Below the pieces are notes generated by a model, which was given only the letters and a program-made list of their open reading frames with translations, searched no databases and was not told where the DNA came from. A DNA stretch of 64,000 nt, taken from contig NZ_AVPK01000006.1 of NCBI RefSeq assembly GCF_000768685.1, positions 62,001-126,000 on the forward strand, read 5' to 3'. The stretch is from Knoellia subterranea KCTC 19937 (GTDB lineage Bacteria > Actinomycetota > Actinomycetes > Actinomycetales > Dermatophilaceae). Positions 26,971-35,430 of the stretch are shown one piece after another (position 1 is the first letter of the stretch; each line of letters starts with the position of its first letter). Made by a program: the position numbers and the translations under genes.

Positions 26971-27783
26971 ATGCCGTCCCGTCCCGATCTCGAGATCACG
27001 TCACCTGCCAACCCGCGCCTCAAGCAGCTCGTGGGGCTGCGGCGCCGCCGCGCCCGGGACGAGGCCGGGGTGACTGTGGTCGAGGGCTTCGAGGAGCTGG
27101 AGCTCGTGCTCGACGCCGGGGTGCGTCCGCGGACGCTGTTCTACTGCCCGGAGCTCATGCTCGACGCGGACGCGCAGATGGGCGTCGTCGAGGGTGCGCG
27201 GTCGGCGGGCGTCGAGACGGTGCGCGTGGGGCGGGCTGCCTTCGAGAAGGTGGCCTATCGCGAGGGGCCTGACGGCTTCCTCGCCCTGGTGCCGTCGGTG
27301 CGCGCCGGCCTGGCTGACCTCGACCTCCCCGAGGCGCCGCTGCTGCTCGTCTGCGAAGGCCTCGAGAAGCCCGGCAACCTCGGCGCTATGCTCCGCACTG
27401 CCGACGCGGCGGGCGTCGACGCGGTCATCGCCGTCGATCCCGTCACCGACTGGGGCAACCCCAACGTCGTGCGCGGTTCCAAGGGGACGGTCTTCTCCGT
27501 CGCGGTCGCCAGCGCGACGCTCGACGAGACGCTGCAATGGTTGGGTGAGAACGGCATACGTCTCATTGCGACCACCCCGGACACCGAAACGCTCCACACG
27601 GACGCCGACCTCACCGGCGGGATCGCGATCGCGGTCGGGACCGAGAAGTTCGGTCTCACCGACGAGGCGCTGCGCGCCGCCGAGGTGCGCGTGCGGATCC
27701 CCATGCACGGACAGGTGAACTCGCTCAACGCCTCCGCCGCGGCCGCCATCGTCGTCTATGAAGCGGTCCGTCAACGCGGCTGA
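26971..27783 (+). CDS. TrmH/SpoU-family RNA 2'-O-methyltransferase
   Basis: SPOUT-class RNA methyltransferase of 270 residues. An N-terminal RNA-binding segment (PANPRLKQLVGLRRRRAR) is followed by the SpoU domain. Motif 1 is LEKPGNLGAMLRTADAAG, motif 2 contains AVGTEKFGLTDEAL and motif 3 is IPMHGQVNSLNASAAAAI, forming the AdoMet knot. It probably methylates ribose in rRNA or tRNA; the exact target is not predictable. ATG 26971 lies inside a copy of the dispersed word; the in-frame ATG 26962 is an alternative. Confidence 0.92.
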   Translation: MPSRPDLEITSPANPRLKQLVGLRRRRARDEAGVTVVEGFEELELVLDAGVRPRTLFYCPELMLDADAQMGVVEGARSAGVETVRVGRAAFEKVAYREGPDGFLALVPSVRAGLADLDLPEAPLLLVCEGLEKPGNLGAMLRTADAAGVDAVIAVDPVTDWGNPNVVRGSKGTVFSVAVASATLDETLQWLGENGIRLIATTPDTETLHTDADLTGGIAIAVGTEKFGLTDEALRAAEVRVRIPMHGQVNSLNASAAAAIVVYEAVRQRG

Positions 27784-27841
27784 TCCCCACTGGCCCCACC
27801 CGTGTCAAGAGCACCCCATGAGGTGTGTCACGATTATCGGC

Positions 27842-28480
27842 ATGCGAGTCGACCATGTTGTCTATGCCGCAGAGCACGACGGGGCGCGAGCCACGGCCGA
27901 ACGTCTGGCCGAGCAGCTCGGTGTCGCAGCCGTCGACGGGGGTGTGCACCCGCGTTTCGGGACGCGCAACGTCATCCTGCCTCTGCTCGGTGACCGTTAT
28001 CTCGAAGTCGTCGAGGTCCTCGACCACCCTGCCTCGGACAAGGCTCCGTTCGGCCAGGTCGTGCGTGCCCGCTCCGAGAACGGCGGCGGCTGGCTCGGCT
28101 GGGTCGTCGGCGTCGACGACATCTCCCAGCAGGAGGAGCGCCTCGGCCGCGACGCCGTCGACGGCAACCGCCACCGCCCCGACGGTGTCGAGCTCCGCTG
28201 GAAGCAGCTCGGCATCAAGGGCCTCCAGGCCGACCCCCAGCTCCCCTTCTTCATCGAGTGGGCCAAGGGGACGCAGCACCCCTCCGGTGTGGGCTCGACG
28301 CAGGTTGCCCTGACGTCCCTCGAGATCGCCGGCGACCCCGACCGCGTGCTCGAGTGGCTCGGCGACAGCGAGACCGAGTTCGGCACCGACGGCATCCAGT
28401 TCACGTTCGTCTCGCCCAAGGGCACGCCGGGCATCATGTCCGTGACGTTCGAGACCCCGAACGGTCCCGTCACCCTCTGA
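27842..28480 (+). CDS. Glyoxalase-like domain protein
   Basis: Protein of 212 residues with the start MRVDHVVYAAEHDGARATAE, typical of the glyoxalase-like (PF13468-type) family of the VOC superfamily. The repeat-derived fold is suggested by a second domain with TQVALTSLEIAGDPDRVLEWL. A metal site (His4 and later acidic residues) is possible. Substrate unknown. It is monocistronic and ends just before a strong hairpin. Confidence 0.78.
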   Translation: MRVDHVVYAAEHDGARATAERLAEQLGVAAVDGGVHPRFGTRNVILPLLGDRYLEVVEVLDHPASDKAPFGQVVRARSENGGGWLGWVVGVDDISQQEERLGRDAVDGNRHRPDGVELRWKQLGIKGLQADPQLPFFIEWAKGTQHPSGVGSTQVALTSLEIAGDPDRVLEWLGDSETEFGTDGIQFTFVSPKGTPGIMSVTFETPNGPVTL

Positions 28481-28507
28481 GCCGGCCACCCGGCATACGG
28501 CCACACA

Positions 28508-28549
28508 CGAAGCGCCCCGCCACGGACCACGGTCCGGCGGGGCGCTTCG
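28508..28549. terminator. Strong GC hairpin terminator
   Basis: Arms CGAAGCGCCCCGCC (28508-28521) and its complement (28536-28549) are perfect over 14 bp. The inner sequence can extend pairing, and a short GTTTC follows. It lies 27 bp after the glyoxalase-like stop and before a second palindrome. Confidence 0.8.
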
Positions 28550-28586
28550 GTTTCGGACGGGCGCGCACACACGATTCAGACGGGCG

Positions 28587-28678
28587 TGCACAAAGGGGTT
28601 CGCGAACCATGAAGTCACTCGATGACCGGATCGATCCGGTCATCGAATGACAGCTCGGTTCGCGAACCTTCTTGTGCA
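28587..28678. repeat. Nested palindromic element with perfect 28-bp core
   Basis: The core 28619-28646 is a perfect 28-bp palindrome centred between 28632 and 28633. GGTTCGCGAACC, itself a 12-bp palindrome, occurs at 28597-28608 and 28657-28668, placed symmetrically around the same centre. Outermost TGCACAA (28587-28593) and TTGTGCA (28672-28678) are again symmetric. The 10-bp spacers at 28609-28618 and 28647-28656 are not complementary. The element fills the gap between convergent gene ends; no gene is seen in it. Confidence 0.85.
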
Positions 28679-28724
28679 GCGGGGAGGACCACGCCGGGGC
28701 GGCCCAGACGTTGGGCCCAGACGG

Positions 28725-30134
28725 TCAGCCCAGGTGGTCGACGAGCTGCGGCGCCAGACCGATGTAGGTGGCCGGCGTCATGGCTGCGAGGCGCTCCTCG
28801 ACGTCGGCGGGGAGTCCGAGGCCACGCACGAACTCGACGAGCTCGGGCTGGCCGATGCGGCGACCGCGGGTCAGCTCCTTGAGGCGCTCGTAGGGCTCCT
28901 CCATCCCCGGCAAGCCCTGCGCACCAAGTGCCCGCATCGCCGACTGGATCGGCTCGCCGAGAACCTCCCAGTTGGCGTCGAGGTCACGCGCCATCGCCTC
29001 GGGCACGGCGTCGAGCCCGGCCAGGCCCCGCGTCGCGTTGTCGAGGGCGAGGAGCGAGTGGCCCAGTGCGACACCGATGTTGCGCTGCATCGAGCTGTCG
29101 GTGAGGTCGCGCTGGAGCCGCGACTGCACGAGCGTGGCGGCCAGCACGTCGAGGAGGGCGTTGCTCACCTCGAGGTTGGCCTCGGCATTCTCGAAGCGGA
29201 TCGGGTTGACCTTGTGCGGCATCGTCGACGAGCCGACCGTGCCCTGGCCGCGGACCTGGGCGAAGTAGCCCATCGAGATGTAGGTCCAGACGTCGGTGCA
29301 CATGTTGTGCAGCACCCGGTTGAAGCGGGCGATGTCGGCATAGAGCTCGGCCTGCCAGTCGTGGCTCTCGATCTGGGTGGTGAGCGGGTTCCACGTGAGG
29401 CCGAGGCCCTCGACGAAGGACTCGCTGACCTCCTCCCAGTCGGCCTCGGGGACCGCAGCGAGGTGCGCACCATAGGTTCCGGTCGCGCCGTTGAGCTTGC
29501 CGAGGAATTCCGCGTCCTCGACCCGGCGCAGCTGACGCTGGAGGCGCCACGCGAGCACGGCGAGCTCCTTGCCCAGGGTCGATGGGGTGGCGGGCTGGCC
29601 GTGCGTGTGGCTGAGCAGCGGCACCGCGCGGAGGTCCGAGGCCATCGTCGACAGCGCCTCGACGAGCGCCGACGCCCGTGGCAGCCACACGTCCTCGATG
29701 GCGCCCTGGACCATGAGGGCGTAGGACAGGTTGTTGATGTCCTCGCTCGTGCAGCAGAAGTGGATCAGCTCGGCCAGGCCCTTGTCCTCGTCGGCGGGGG
29801 CGATCTCGGCGAGGCGCTTCTTGAGGAAGTACTCGACGGCCTTGACGTCGTGCTGGGTGACCTTCTCGGTCTCGGCCATCTCGGCGATCTCGTCCGGCCC
29901 GAAGTCGGCGACGATGGCGCGCAGGCGGGCCTTCTCGTCGTCGCTGAGGGAGCGCACGCCCGGCACGACGCCCCGGTCGGTCAGGTGGATGAGCCACTCG
30001 ATCTCGACGTGGATGCGCTGGCGGTTGAGTGCCGGCTCGGAGAGGTGGTCGACGAGGGGTGCCACGGCTCCGCGGTAGCGACCGTCGAGGGCGCCGAGCG
30101 CGATGGGAGGGGTGACGTCAGCGAGGGAGGCCAT
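28725..30134 (-). CDS. purB: Adenylosuccinate lyase
   Basis: Catalyses release of fumarate from SAICAR and from adenylosuccinate in purine synthesis. Protein of 469 residues of the fumarase/aspartase superfamily. The signature GSSTMPHKVNPIRFENAE carries the flexible catalytic loop, and the TSEDINN segment and SHTHGQPATPSTLGKE contain the conserved active-site residues. ATG 30134 is chosen over ATG 30143 because GGGAGA lies 9 nt before it. It is monocistronic on this strand and divergent from the DUF1232 gene. The nearest + gene ends in a terminator, so purB transcripts probably end in the palindrome at 28587-28678. Confidence 0.96.
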   Translation of the reverse strand: MASLADVTPPIALGALDGRYRGAVAPLVDHLSEPALNRQRIHVEIEWLIHLTDRGVVPGVRSLSDDEKARLRAIVADFGPDEIAEMAETEKVTQHDVKAVEYFLKKRLAEIAPADEDKGLAELIHFCCTSEDINNLSYALMVQGAIEDVWLPRASALVEALSTMASDLRAVPLLSHTHGQPATPSTLGKELAVLAWRLQRQLRRVEDAEFLGKLNGATGTYGAHLAAVPEADWEEVSESFVEGLGLTWNPLTTQIESHDWQAELYADIARFNRVLHNMCTDVWTYISMGYFAQVRGQGTVGSSTMPHKVNPIRFENAEANLEVSNALLDVLAATLVQSRLQRDLTDSSMQRNIGVALGHSLLALDNATRGLAGLDAVPEAMARDLDANWEVLGEPIQSAMRALGAQGLPGMEEPYERLKELTRGRRIGQPELVEFVRGLGLPADVEERLAAMTPATYIGLAPQLVDHLG

Positions 30135-30187
30135 GATGCCCATTCTCCCATCGAGCCGGACGCGCCTCGGGACGGCCCGGCTCGGCC

Positions 30188-30193
30188 TAGAAT
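30188..30193 (+). promoter_or_regulatory. Leaderless -10 box TAGAAT
   Basis: TAGAAT, close to the ideal TATAAT/TANNNT, is followed by 6 nt and the GTG at 30200. Confidence 0.55.
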
Positions 30194-30199
30194 CCTGCG

Positions 30200-30619
30200 G
30201 TGCCCACCCCGACCCGAGCATCGCGCGACGCCGCCTCGACGCGTCCGGAGCTCGTCCGTCGGCTGCTGCACTCCGAGTCGTTCGCCCGCAGTCGCCACCT
30301 CGCGGAGCGGCTCGACTCGGACCCGGTGATGCTGGCCGAACTCCTCGATCTCGTGCGCCTGCGGTTGGTCCGTATTCGCGCCGACGAGCATCTCGCACAC
30401 CTCGCCACCCTCATCGCTGACGCGGTGGCATGGCTCGACGGGATCGCCTTCGACGGGGGTGCGTCGGCGGCTGCCGTGGCTCGCCGGCGCATGGCGGTGG
30501 CGGCCCTGAGCTACCTCGTCGACTTCAACGACGTGATCCCCGACGATGCGCCGGGCGGCACGGTCGACGACCAGGTCGTCCTCGAAGTCGTCCTCAGTCG
30601 CGCGCTCGATCGAGGCTGA
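30200..30619 (+). CDS. DUF1232/YkvA-like protein
   Basis: Small protein of 139 residues. The C-terminal half has the DUF1232 pattern ALSYLVDFNDVIPDDAPGG followed by VDDQVVLEVVL; the N-terminal part is helical and charged. Function is unknown. Its stop overlaps the 3' end of the phosphatase gene on the other strand by 26 bp, a convergent overlap that could allow antisense interference. Confidence 0.75.
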   Translation: MPTPTRASRDAASTRPELVRRLLHSESFARSRHLAERLDSDPVMLAELLDLVRLRLVRIRADEHLAHLATLIADAVAWLDGIAFDGGASAAAVARRRMAVAALSYLVDFNDVIPDDAPGGTVDDQVVLEVVLSRALDRG

Positions 30620-31133
30620 GCTCGCGCCGCACGTGCTCGAGCACGCCGGGAAGGGCAGCGACCACTTCGGCGTGCGTCCGGTCGAAGTCCGCATCGTCGC
30701 CCCACCACGGGTCGTCCATCTCGAGGTCGTCCGTGGCGACCGACGCCGGGTCGAACGACCGGAACAGCCGCACCTTGGCGCGGTCCTCGTCGGTCGGGGC
30801 AAGGCGCAACAGCACGCGCTCGTGACCTCGGTCCGCAGCGAGCACGAGGTCGAGGTCATCGAAGTCGTCGGCCGTGAAGCGTTGCGCGCGATGCCCGTCC
30901 CAGCCGCGGTCGACGTGGCCGTTGCGACGCATCACCGCGACCGTCCGAGGATCCATCGGGTTGCCCCGCTCCTCTGACGACGTACCGGCCGACACGACCT
31001 CGACATCGTCGATCTCTGCATCCTCGAGCGCCTCACGGAGCAGCCACTCGCCCATGGGCGATCGGCAGATGTTGCCGGTGCAGACCACAGAGATCCGGTA
31101 TGCCGTCCGCCCACCTCGCGTGCCCTCACTCAT
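30594..31133 (-). CDS. Low-molecular-weight protein-tyrosine phosphatase
   Basis: Cytoplasmic phosphatase of 179 residues. The P-loop C(X)5R motif is VCTGNICRSP (Cys18 to Arg24) and the general acid Asp is in the DDPWWGD region near the C-terminus. ATG 31133 is chosen; TTG 31145 is an upstream alternative. Family members act on phosphotyrosine proteins, and some are arsenate reductases, but the DPWW context fits LMW-PTP. Substrate unknown. Confidence 0.9.
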   Translation of the reverse strand: MSEGTRGGRTAYRISVVCTGNICRSPMGEWLLREALEDAEIDDVEVVSAGTSSEERGNPMDPRTVAVMRRNGHVDRGWDGHRAQRFTADDFDDLDLVLAADRGHERVLLRLAPTDEDRAKVRLFRSFDPASVATDDLEMDDPWWGDDADFDRTHAEVVAALPGVLEHVRRELSLDRARD

Positions 31134-31277
31134 GTCGCGATCCAATCACCCCCCAGGAAGACCTGCGGGTGCGGGTCTTTCTTTGCGATTCCTTGGTCAA
31201 GACTTGACCCGCCCTGGGGCGACGGACAGGGCTACTCGTCCGTAGCGTGGCTCGACACCGTCCGAATGGGAGCCACC

Positions 31278-32261
31278 ATGACGCTCAGCCTCGAACCGCT
31301 CGGCCTGGGACCACGCGAGGACCGGGTCTATCTGCGTCTCGTCGACCTCGGCAGTGCCGATGCGGGCAGCATCGCCCGGGACCTCGGCCTGACGCCCGAC
31401 GAGGTGCGTGACTCGCTTCGCGTGTTGACCGAGCGCGGACTGACCCATCAGGACGGCCTGCGCAGTCAGCGCTACCGGGCGCTCTCGCCCCAGTTGGCCC
31501 TGCCCGAGCTCATCCGTCGGCGTCGGGCGGATCTCGTGCGCCTCCAGACCGAGGCCGACCAGCTGGCCCAGGACGTCGGGTCGGCCCTGACCGGTGGGGG
31601 TGCTGCGGTGGTGCCGCTCGTGGGTGCGGCCGCGGTGCACGACATGTGTGCCCGCATCCAGCGCGGAGCCGAGCGAGAGGTCCTCATGGTCGACGCCCCG
31701 CCCTACTTCGACTGCGGGGTCCAGCCCAATCCGAGTGAGTTCGCGGCGTTGGCGAGCGGAGTGTCCTACCGCGTCGTCTACCACTCGGAGGCCGTCGTCG
31801 CCGAGGTGGAGCGAGAGGCGATGCGCGGCTACATCGCTGCCGGCGAGGACGCCCGGGTCAACGCCCAGGCCTGGCCCAAGATGCTCGTCGTCGACGGCAG
31901 CATTGCCGTCATCCCCGAGTCGAGCACGCACCCGGACCCGGAGCGGCGCCTGCTCATCACGTCGTCGAGCATCGTCGACCTCCTTGTCCTCCAGTTCGAG
32001 TCGCTCTGGGAGCGGTCGACGCCGGTCGAGGCCGCGGGCCGACTGGAGCCGCAGCCCGACGCCGACCACATCTCCGAACGCGATCGCGAGCTGCTCATGC
32101 TCATGGCCGGCGGGCTCAAGGACCGGGCCATCGCCCGCTCCCTCGGCGTCACCGAGCGGACGGTGAGTCGCCGCATCCAGGAGCTCATGCGAAGGCTCGA
32201 CGCGGACACGCGGTTCCGGGCCGGCATACGCGCGGTTCAGGAGGGATGGATCGCCAGCTGA
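31278..32261 (+). CDS. TrmB/LuxR-type transcriptional regulator
   Basis: Regulator of 327 residues with DNA-binding domains at both ends. The N-terminus is a winged helix of TrmB type (GSADAGSIARDLGLTPDEVR) and the C-terminus a LuxR-like HTH (HISERDRELLMLMAGGLKDR). The middle resembles the phospholipase-D-like sensor region of the actinobacterial TrmB/LuxR family. ATG 31278 is favoured by GGGAG 5 nt upstream; ATG 31266 is in frame. It lies just upstream of a secreted subtilase on the same strand, and families of this type often sit beside protease genes, so control of the protease is plausible. Confidence 0.8.
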   Translation: MTLSLEPLGLGPREDRVYLRLVDLGSADAGSIARDLGLTPDEVRDSLRVLTERGLTHQDGLRSQRYRALSPQLALPELIRRRRADLVRLQTEADQLAQDVGSALTGGGAAVVPLVGAAAVHDMCARIQRGAEREVLMVDAPPYFDCGVQPNPSEFAALASGVSYRVVYHSEAVVAEVEREAMRGYIAAGEDARVNAQAWPKMLVVDGSIAVIPESSTHPDPERRLLITSSSIVDLLVLQFESLWERSTPVEAAGRLEPQPDADHISERDRELLMLMAGGLKDRAIARSLGVTERTVSRRIQELMRRLDADTRFRAGIRAVQEGWIAS

Positions 32262-32398
32262 CCCGGGTGGTTCGTGCGGGGCGAAGTGGCGACTTCCGGA
32301 CATTGTCCGGTTGGGCACTTCCGGGGTGGGGAGGGCGTCAATACCGTCCCTCCCCAACGCGCTCCCCTCTGACGCGTCCCCCACCCCGAGGAGTTCCC

Positions 32399-33976
32399 AT
32401 GGCCCCCGTCCGTTGGCGCAGATCGGTCGTCCTGGCCGCCGCCGCCCTCACTGCCCTCACCGCGGTGACGATCGCCCCCGCCGCCGCCGATCCCTCAGCC
32501 GCTCCCTCCGCCGCGCCCTCGTCGGACTCGCCAGGTCGCGTCCAGGGCGCCGACAATCCGGACGCGATCCCGGGTGAATACATCGTCGTCCTCAAGGACC
32601 AGAAGCAGTCGGTCGCTGGTGCCAAGGCCTCGGCCCGCAGCATGGCCGCGAAGCACGGCGGCACAGTCCGACACACCTATGGTACGGCCCTCGACGGCTA
32701 CTCGGCGAAGATGAGTGCTGCACAGGCGGCTCGAGTCGCTGCTGACCCGGCCGTCGCCCGCGTCGAGCAGGCCTTCAGGGTCGAGGCGATCGACAGCCAG
32801 AGCAACCCGCCCAGCTGGGGCCTGGACCGGATCGACCAGGCCGACACCCCGCTCAACTCCCGCTACGACTACCCGAGCAACGCGGGTCAGGGCGTCCACG
32901 TCTACATCGTCGACTCCGGCGTCAACCTCGGACACAGCGAGTTCACGGGTCGCACCGGTAGCGGTTACGACTTCGTCGACTACGACTCGAACCCGGCCGA
33001 CTGCAACGGTCACGGCACGCACGTCGCCGGCACCGCTGCAGGCACCCGATACGGCGTCGCCAAGAAGGCGACGGTGCACGCGGTCCGCGTCCTCGACTGC
33101 GATGGCTCCGGCTCGAACGCCGACATCATCGCCGGCATCGACTGGGTGCGCGCCAACGCGATCAAGCCCGCCGTCGTGAACTACAGCATCGGGTGTTCGA
33201 GCCGCTGCTCGTCCACGTCCATGGACAACGCCGTCTCGTCGCTCCTCAACAGCGGCGTGATGTTCGTCCAGGCGGGCGGCAACGGCAACGACGACGCCTG
33301 CTACTACAGCCCCCAGCACGTCAATGGCGCTCTCACGATCGGAAACTCGACGAGCTCGGACGCCAAGGCCTCGTCGAGCGCGTGGGGGTCGTGCGTCGAC
33401 CTCTTTGCACCGGGCACGAGCATCACGTCGGCCTGGTACACGTCGAGCACTGCCTACAACACGATCTCCGGCACCTCGATGGCGTCACCGCATGTCGCCG
33501 GAGCGGTCGCGCTCTATCTCGGCGCGAACCCGTCGGCCACGACGTCGCAGGTTGCGTCCGCGATCATCAACAACGCCGAGCCGTCCACCCTGACCGGCAT
33601 CCCCAGCGGCACGCCGAACCGGCTGCTCAACACGGAGTTCCTCCTCGGCGGCACGACTCCCGGCCCCACGCCCACTGGCTGCACCGGCATGACGTCGGTC
33701 CGCTCTGGCTCGCTGTCCAACGGCCAGTCGACGACCCTGCCGTACTTCTACGACGGCACCGCCGGCACCATCACGGTCTGCCTCGACGGGCCGACCGGAA
33801 CCGACTTCGACGTCGTGCTGCAGCGCTGGAACGGCAGCACGTGGAGCACCGTCGCACGAGGTGAAACCCCCTCTCCTGACGAGCGATTCACCTACAGCAA
33901 CTCGTCGGGCTACTACCAGCTCGTCGTCTCCTCCTGGAGTGGATCCGGATCGTTCACCGCCGGGGTCACGTACTGA
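32399..33976 (+). CDS. Secreted subtilisin-like serine protease (S8) with PPC domain
   Basis: Extracellular protease of 525 residues. Sec signal peptide (basic RWRRS then hydrophobic stretch, Ala-rich cleavage region about residue 30). An I9 propeptide follows ([17 protein letters not shown]). The proteinase-K-like catalytic domain has Asp in [14 protein letters not shown] (about 172), His in [10 protein letters not shown] (about 205) and Ser in [11 protein letters not shown] (about 359). A Thr/Pro linker and a C-terminal pre-peptidase-type beta domain of about 100 residues end the protein. GAGGAG lies 5 nt before ATG 32399. Confidence 0.95.
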   Translation: MAPVRWRRSVVLAAAALTALTAVTIAPAAADPSAAPSAAPSSDSPGRVQGADNPDAIPGEYIVVLKDQKQSVAGAKASARSMAAKHGGTVRHTYGTALDGYSAKMSAAQAARVAADPAVARVEQAFRVEAIDSQSNPPSWGLDRIDQADTPLNSRYDYPSNAGQGVHVYIVDSGVNLGHSEFTGRTGSGYDFVDYDSNPADCNGHGTHVAGTAAGTRYGVAKKATVHAVRVLDCDGSGSNADIIAGIDWVRANAIKPAVVNYSIGCSSRCSSTSMDNAVSSLLNSGVMFVQAGGNGNDDACYYSPQHVNGALTIGNSTSSDAKASSSAWGSCVDLFAPGTSITSAWYTSSTAYNTISGTSMASPHVAGAVALYLGANPSATTSQVASAIINNAEPSTLTGIPSGTPNRLLNTEFLLGGTTPGPTPTGCTGMTSVRSGSLSNGQSTTLPYFYDGTAGTITVCLDGPTGTDFDVVLQRWNGSTWSTVARGETPSPDERFTYSNSSGYYQLVVSSWSGSGSFTAGVTY

Positions 33977-34092
33977 CCCATACCTCTCCGGTATGCCGTT
34001 CGGTCGGCTCCGCGGATCGCTTCCCCACCTCCGGAGGGTTGCGTTCAGCGGGGCCGACCGTGGTCGTTGGAGGCCGACGCGGCCGTGGTGGT

Positions 34093-35010
34093 TCAGCGCC
34101 AGGCGAGCCACAGCAGGGCGAGGGGCAGCGCGAGGACGGCACCGGCATACAGGTACATCCCGAGCGTGACGATCGACGGCATCGGTTCGGCGGCGAGGAG
34201 TCGCATCCGCACCGCGGTCGTCCCGTCACCGGCGGCGCCGAGACTCGCCTCGGGCGCCTGCCCCTGGGCGAGGGTCAGGAGGGCACGGGCCGTCGTCACC
34301 GGGCCGGACGCACGGACGGCAGCTCGGTCGGCGAGCGCCTCGACGAGGAGCCGGACCTCGCGCAGCGCGGCCGGTGAGCGCACCGGCTCGGGGACGGAGT
34401 GGTGCAGCACGGTGAAGTACTCGAGCAGCAGGTCGTGTCGCCCCCGCAGGTGTGCCCGCTCGTGGGCGAGCACGGCGTCGAGCTCGGCCTGGGGCAGGGC
34501 GGCGAGGGCGCCCTCGGTCAGCACGACTCGGGACCGGCGGCCCGGGAGGCAGTAGGCGGTGGGGGTGGAGTGGTCGAGAACCCGTATGCCGTCCGCTCGC
34601 CCTGCGTGCTCCGGCGCGGTGAGGACGTCGAGGAGTTCGCGGTGGCGGGCCCGGGCCGAGCGCAGGCGCGTGCCTATGCGGTGTCCGGACAGGAGCAGGC
34701 GGCCGAGCACGAACAACGTGACGGACCCGGCGATGAGGAGGACCACCCACCGCCGGTTCTCCAGCCACCAGATCGTGGCCGCGCAACCGTCCTCGCCGGT
34801 GCACGCGAACCAGCCGTGGGTCCCGTCCGAGATCGAGGCGACGGCGGCAGGGCCGGCGAACAGTGCCGACAGGACGGCGGCGAGGGAGACTGCCTGCCAG
34901 GCGACGAGCGCCGCACGCGGAGCGCGGCGGAAGCTGCCGAGGCGCGCCATGACTCGCGGCGCCACCCCGGCGAGGAGGAGGGCGAGGAGAGCGAGGAGGA
35001 CGGCGTACAC
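34093..35010 (-). CDS. M56 (BlaR1-like) membrane metalloprotease
   Basis: Membrane zinc metalloprotease of 305 residues. Helices lie at about 1-20, 33-58 and 88-107, and a last pair near the C-terminus. The zinc motif HExxH is H183-ERA-H187 in LAHERAHLRGRHD. It lacks the C-terminal penicillin-binding sensor of staphylococcal BlaR1, so its signal must be sensed by the membrane or loop parts; two cysteines in the first extracytoplasmic loop (DGTHGWFACTGEDGCAAT) are candidates. In this family it cleaves the BlaI-type repressor encoded 24 bp upstream. It is the last gene of the cyd operon. Confidence 0.88.
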   Translation of the reverse strand: MYAVLLALLALLLAGVAPRVMARLGSFRRAPRAALVAWQAVSLAAVLSALFAGPAAVASISDGTHGWFACTGEDGCAATIWWLENRRWVVLLIAGSVTLFVLGRLLLSGHRIGTRLRSARARHRELLDVLTAPEHAGRADGIRVLDHSTPTAYCLPGRRSRVVLTEGALAALPQAELDAVLAHERAHLRGRHDLLLEYFTVLHHSVPEPVRSPAALREVRLLVEALADRAAVRASGPVTTARALLTLAQGQAPEASLGAAGDGTTAVRMRLLAAEPMPSIVTLGMYLYAGAVLALPLALLWLAWR

Positions 35011-35034
35011 GGTGAGGGCGCGGTCGCGGTGGCC

Positions 35035-35424
35035 TCAGCCGCGCTTCTGCTCGACCTCGGCGAGAGCTGCGCGCAGGTCGTCGAGCTCCTCGGGCGTCGC
35101 ACCGTCGAGGAAGTGCAGCAGGGCCGCCTTGCGGTCGGTCGTGTTGCCCAGCGAGGCGCGCATCGTCTCGGCGGTCAGGGACTCACGCGTGCCGGCCGGC
35201 AGGTAGCGCCAGGCACGCCCATCGCGCTCGCGGGTGACGAGTTCCTTCTTCGCGAGCCGGTCGAGGACAGTCATCACCGTCGTGTAGGCCAGCTCGCGCT
35301 CGGCCGGCAGCCCGGCGAGGACCTCACGCACGCTCATCCCGGCCGGCTCCTCGGACGCCCAGAGCTGCTCCATGACGGCGCGCTCGAGGTCGCCGAGTCG
35401 AGGGGCAGAAGCGTTGGGGGACAC
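35035..35424 (-). CDS. BlaI/MecI-family transcriptional repressor
   Basis: Repressor of 129 residues. The winged helix is clear: LGDLERAVMEQLWASEEPA, then the recognition region AYTTVMTVLDRLAKKELVTRERDGRAWRY. A C-terminal dimerisation helix pair ends in LDDLRAALAEVEQ. In characterised members a BlaR1/M56 protease cleaves the linker and lifts repression. It starts 6 nt after the cydC stop and precedes the M56 gene by 24 nt, so all are cotranscribed. BlaI-like boxes lie over the cydA promoter at 41242-41276, suggesting that it represses its own operon. Confidence 0.9.
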   Translation of the reverse strand: MSPNASAPRLGDLERAVMEQLWASEEPAGMSVREVLAGLPAERELAYTTVMTVLDRLAKKELVTRERDGRAWRYLPAGTRESLTAETMRASLGNTTDRKAALLHFLDGATPEELDDLRAALAEVEQKRG

Positions 35425-35430
35425 GGGTGT

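Noticed and set aside
28647-30329. Long plus-strand frame opposite purB
   Set aside because: Shadow of a highly conserved purB; no start signal and no domain.
34093-35424. Beta-lactam resistance sensor (BlaR1-BlaI)
   Set aside because: The M56 protein lacks the penicillin-binding sensor domain and no beta-lactamase is linked; the pair is embedded in the cyd operon.
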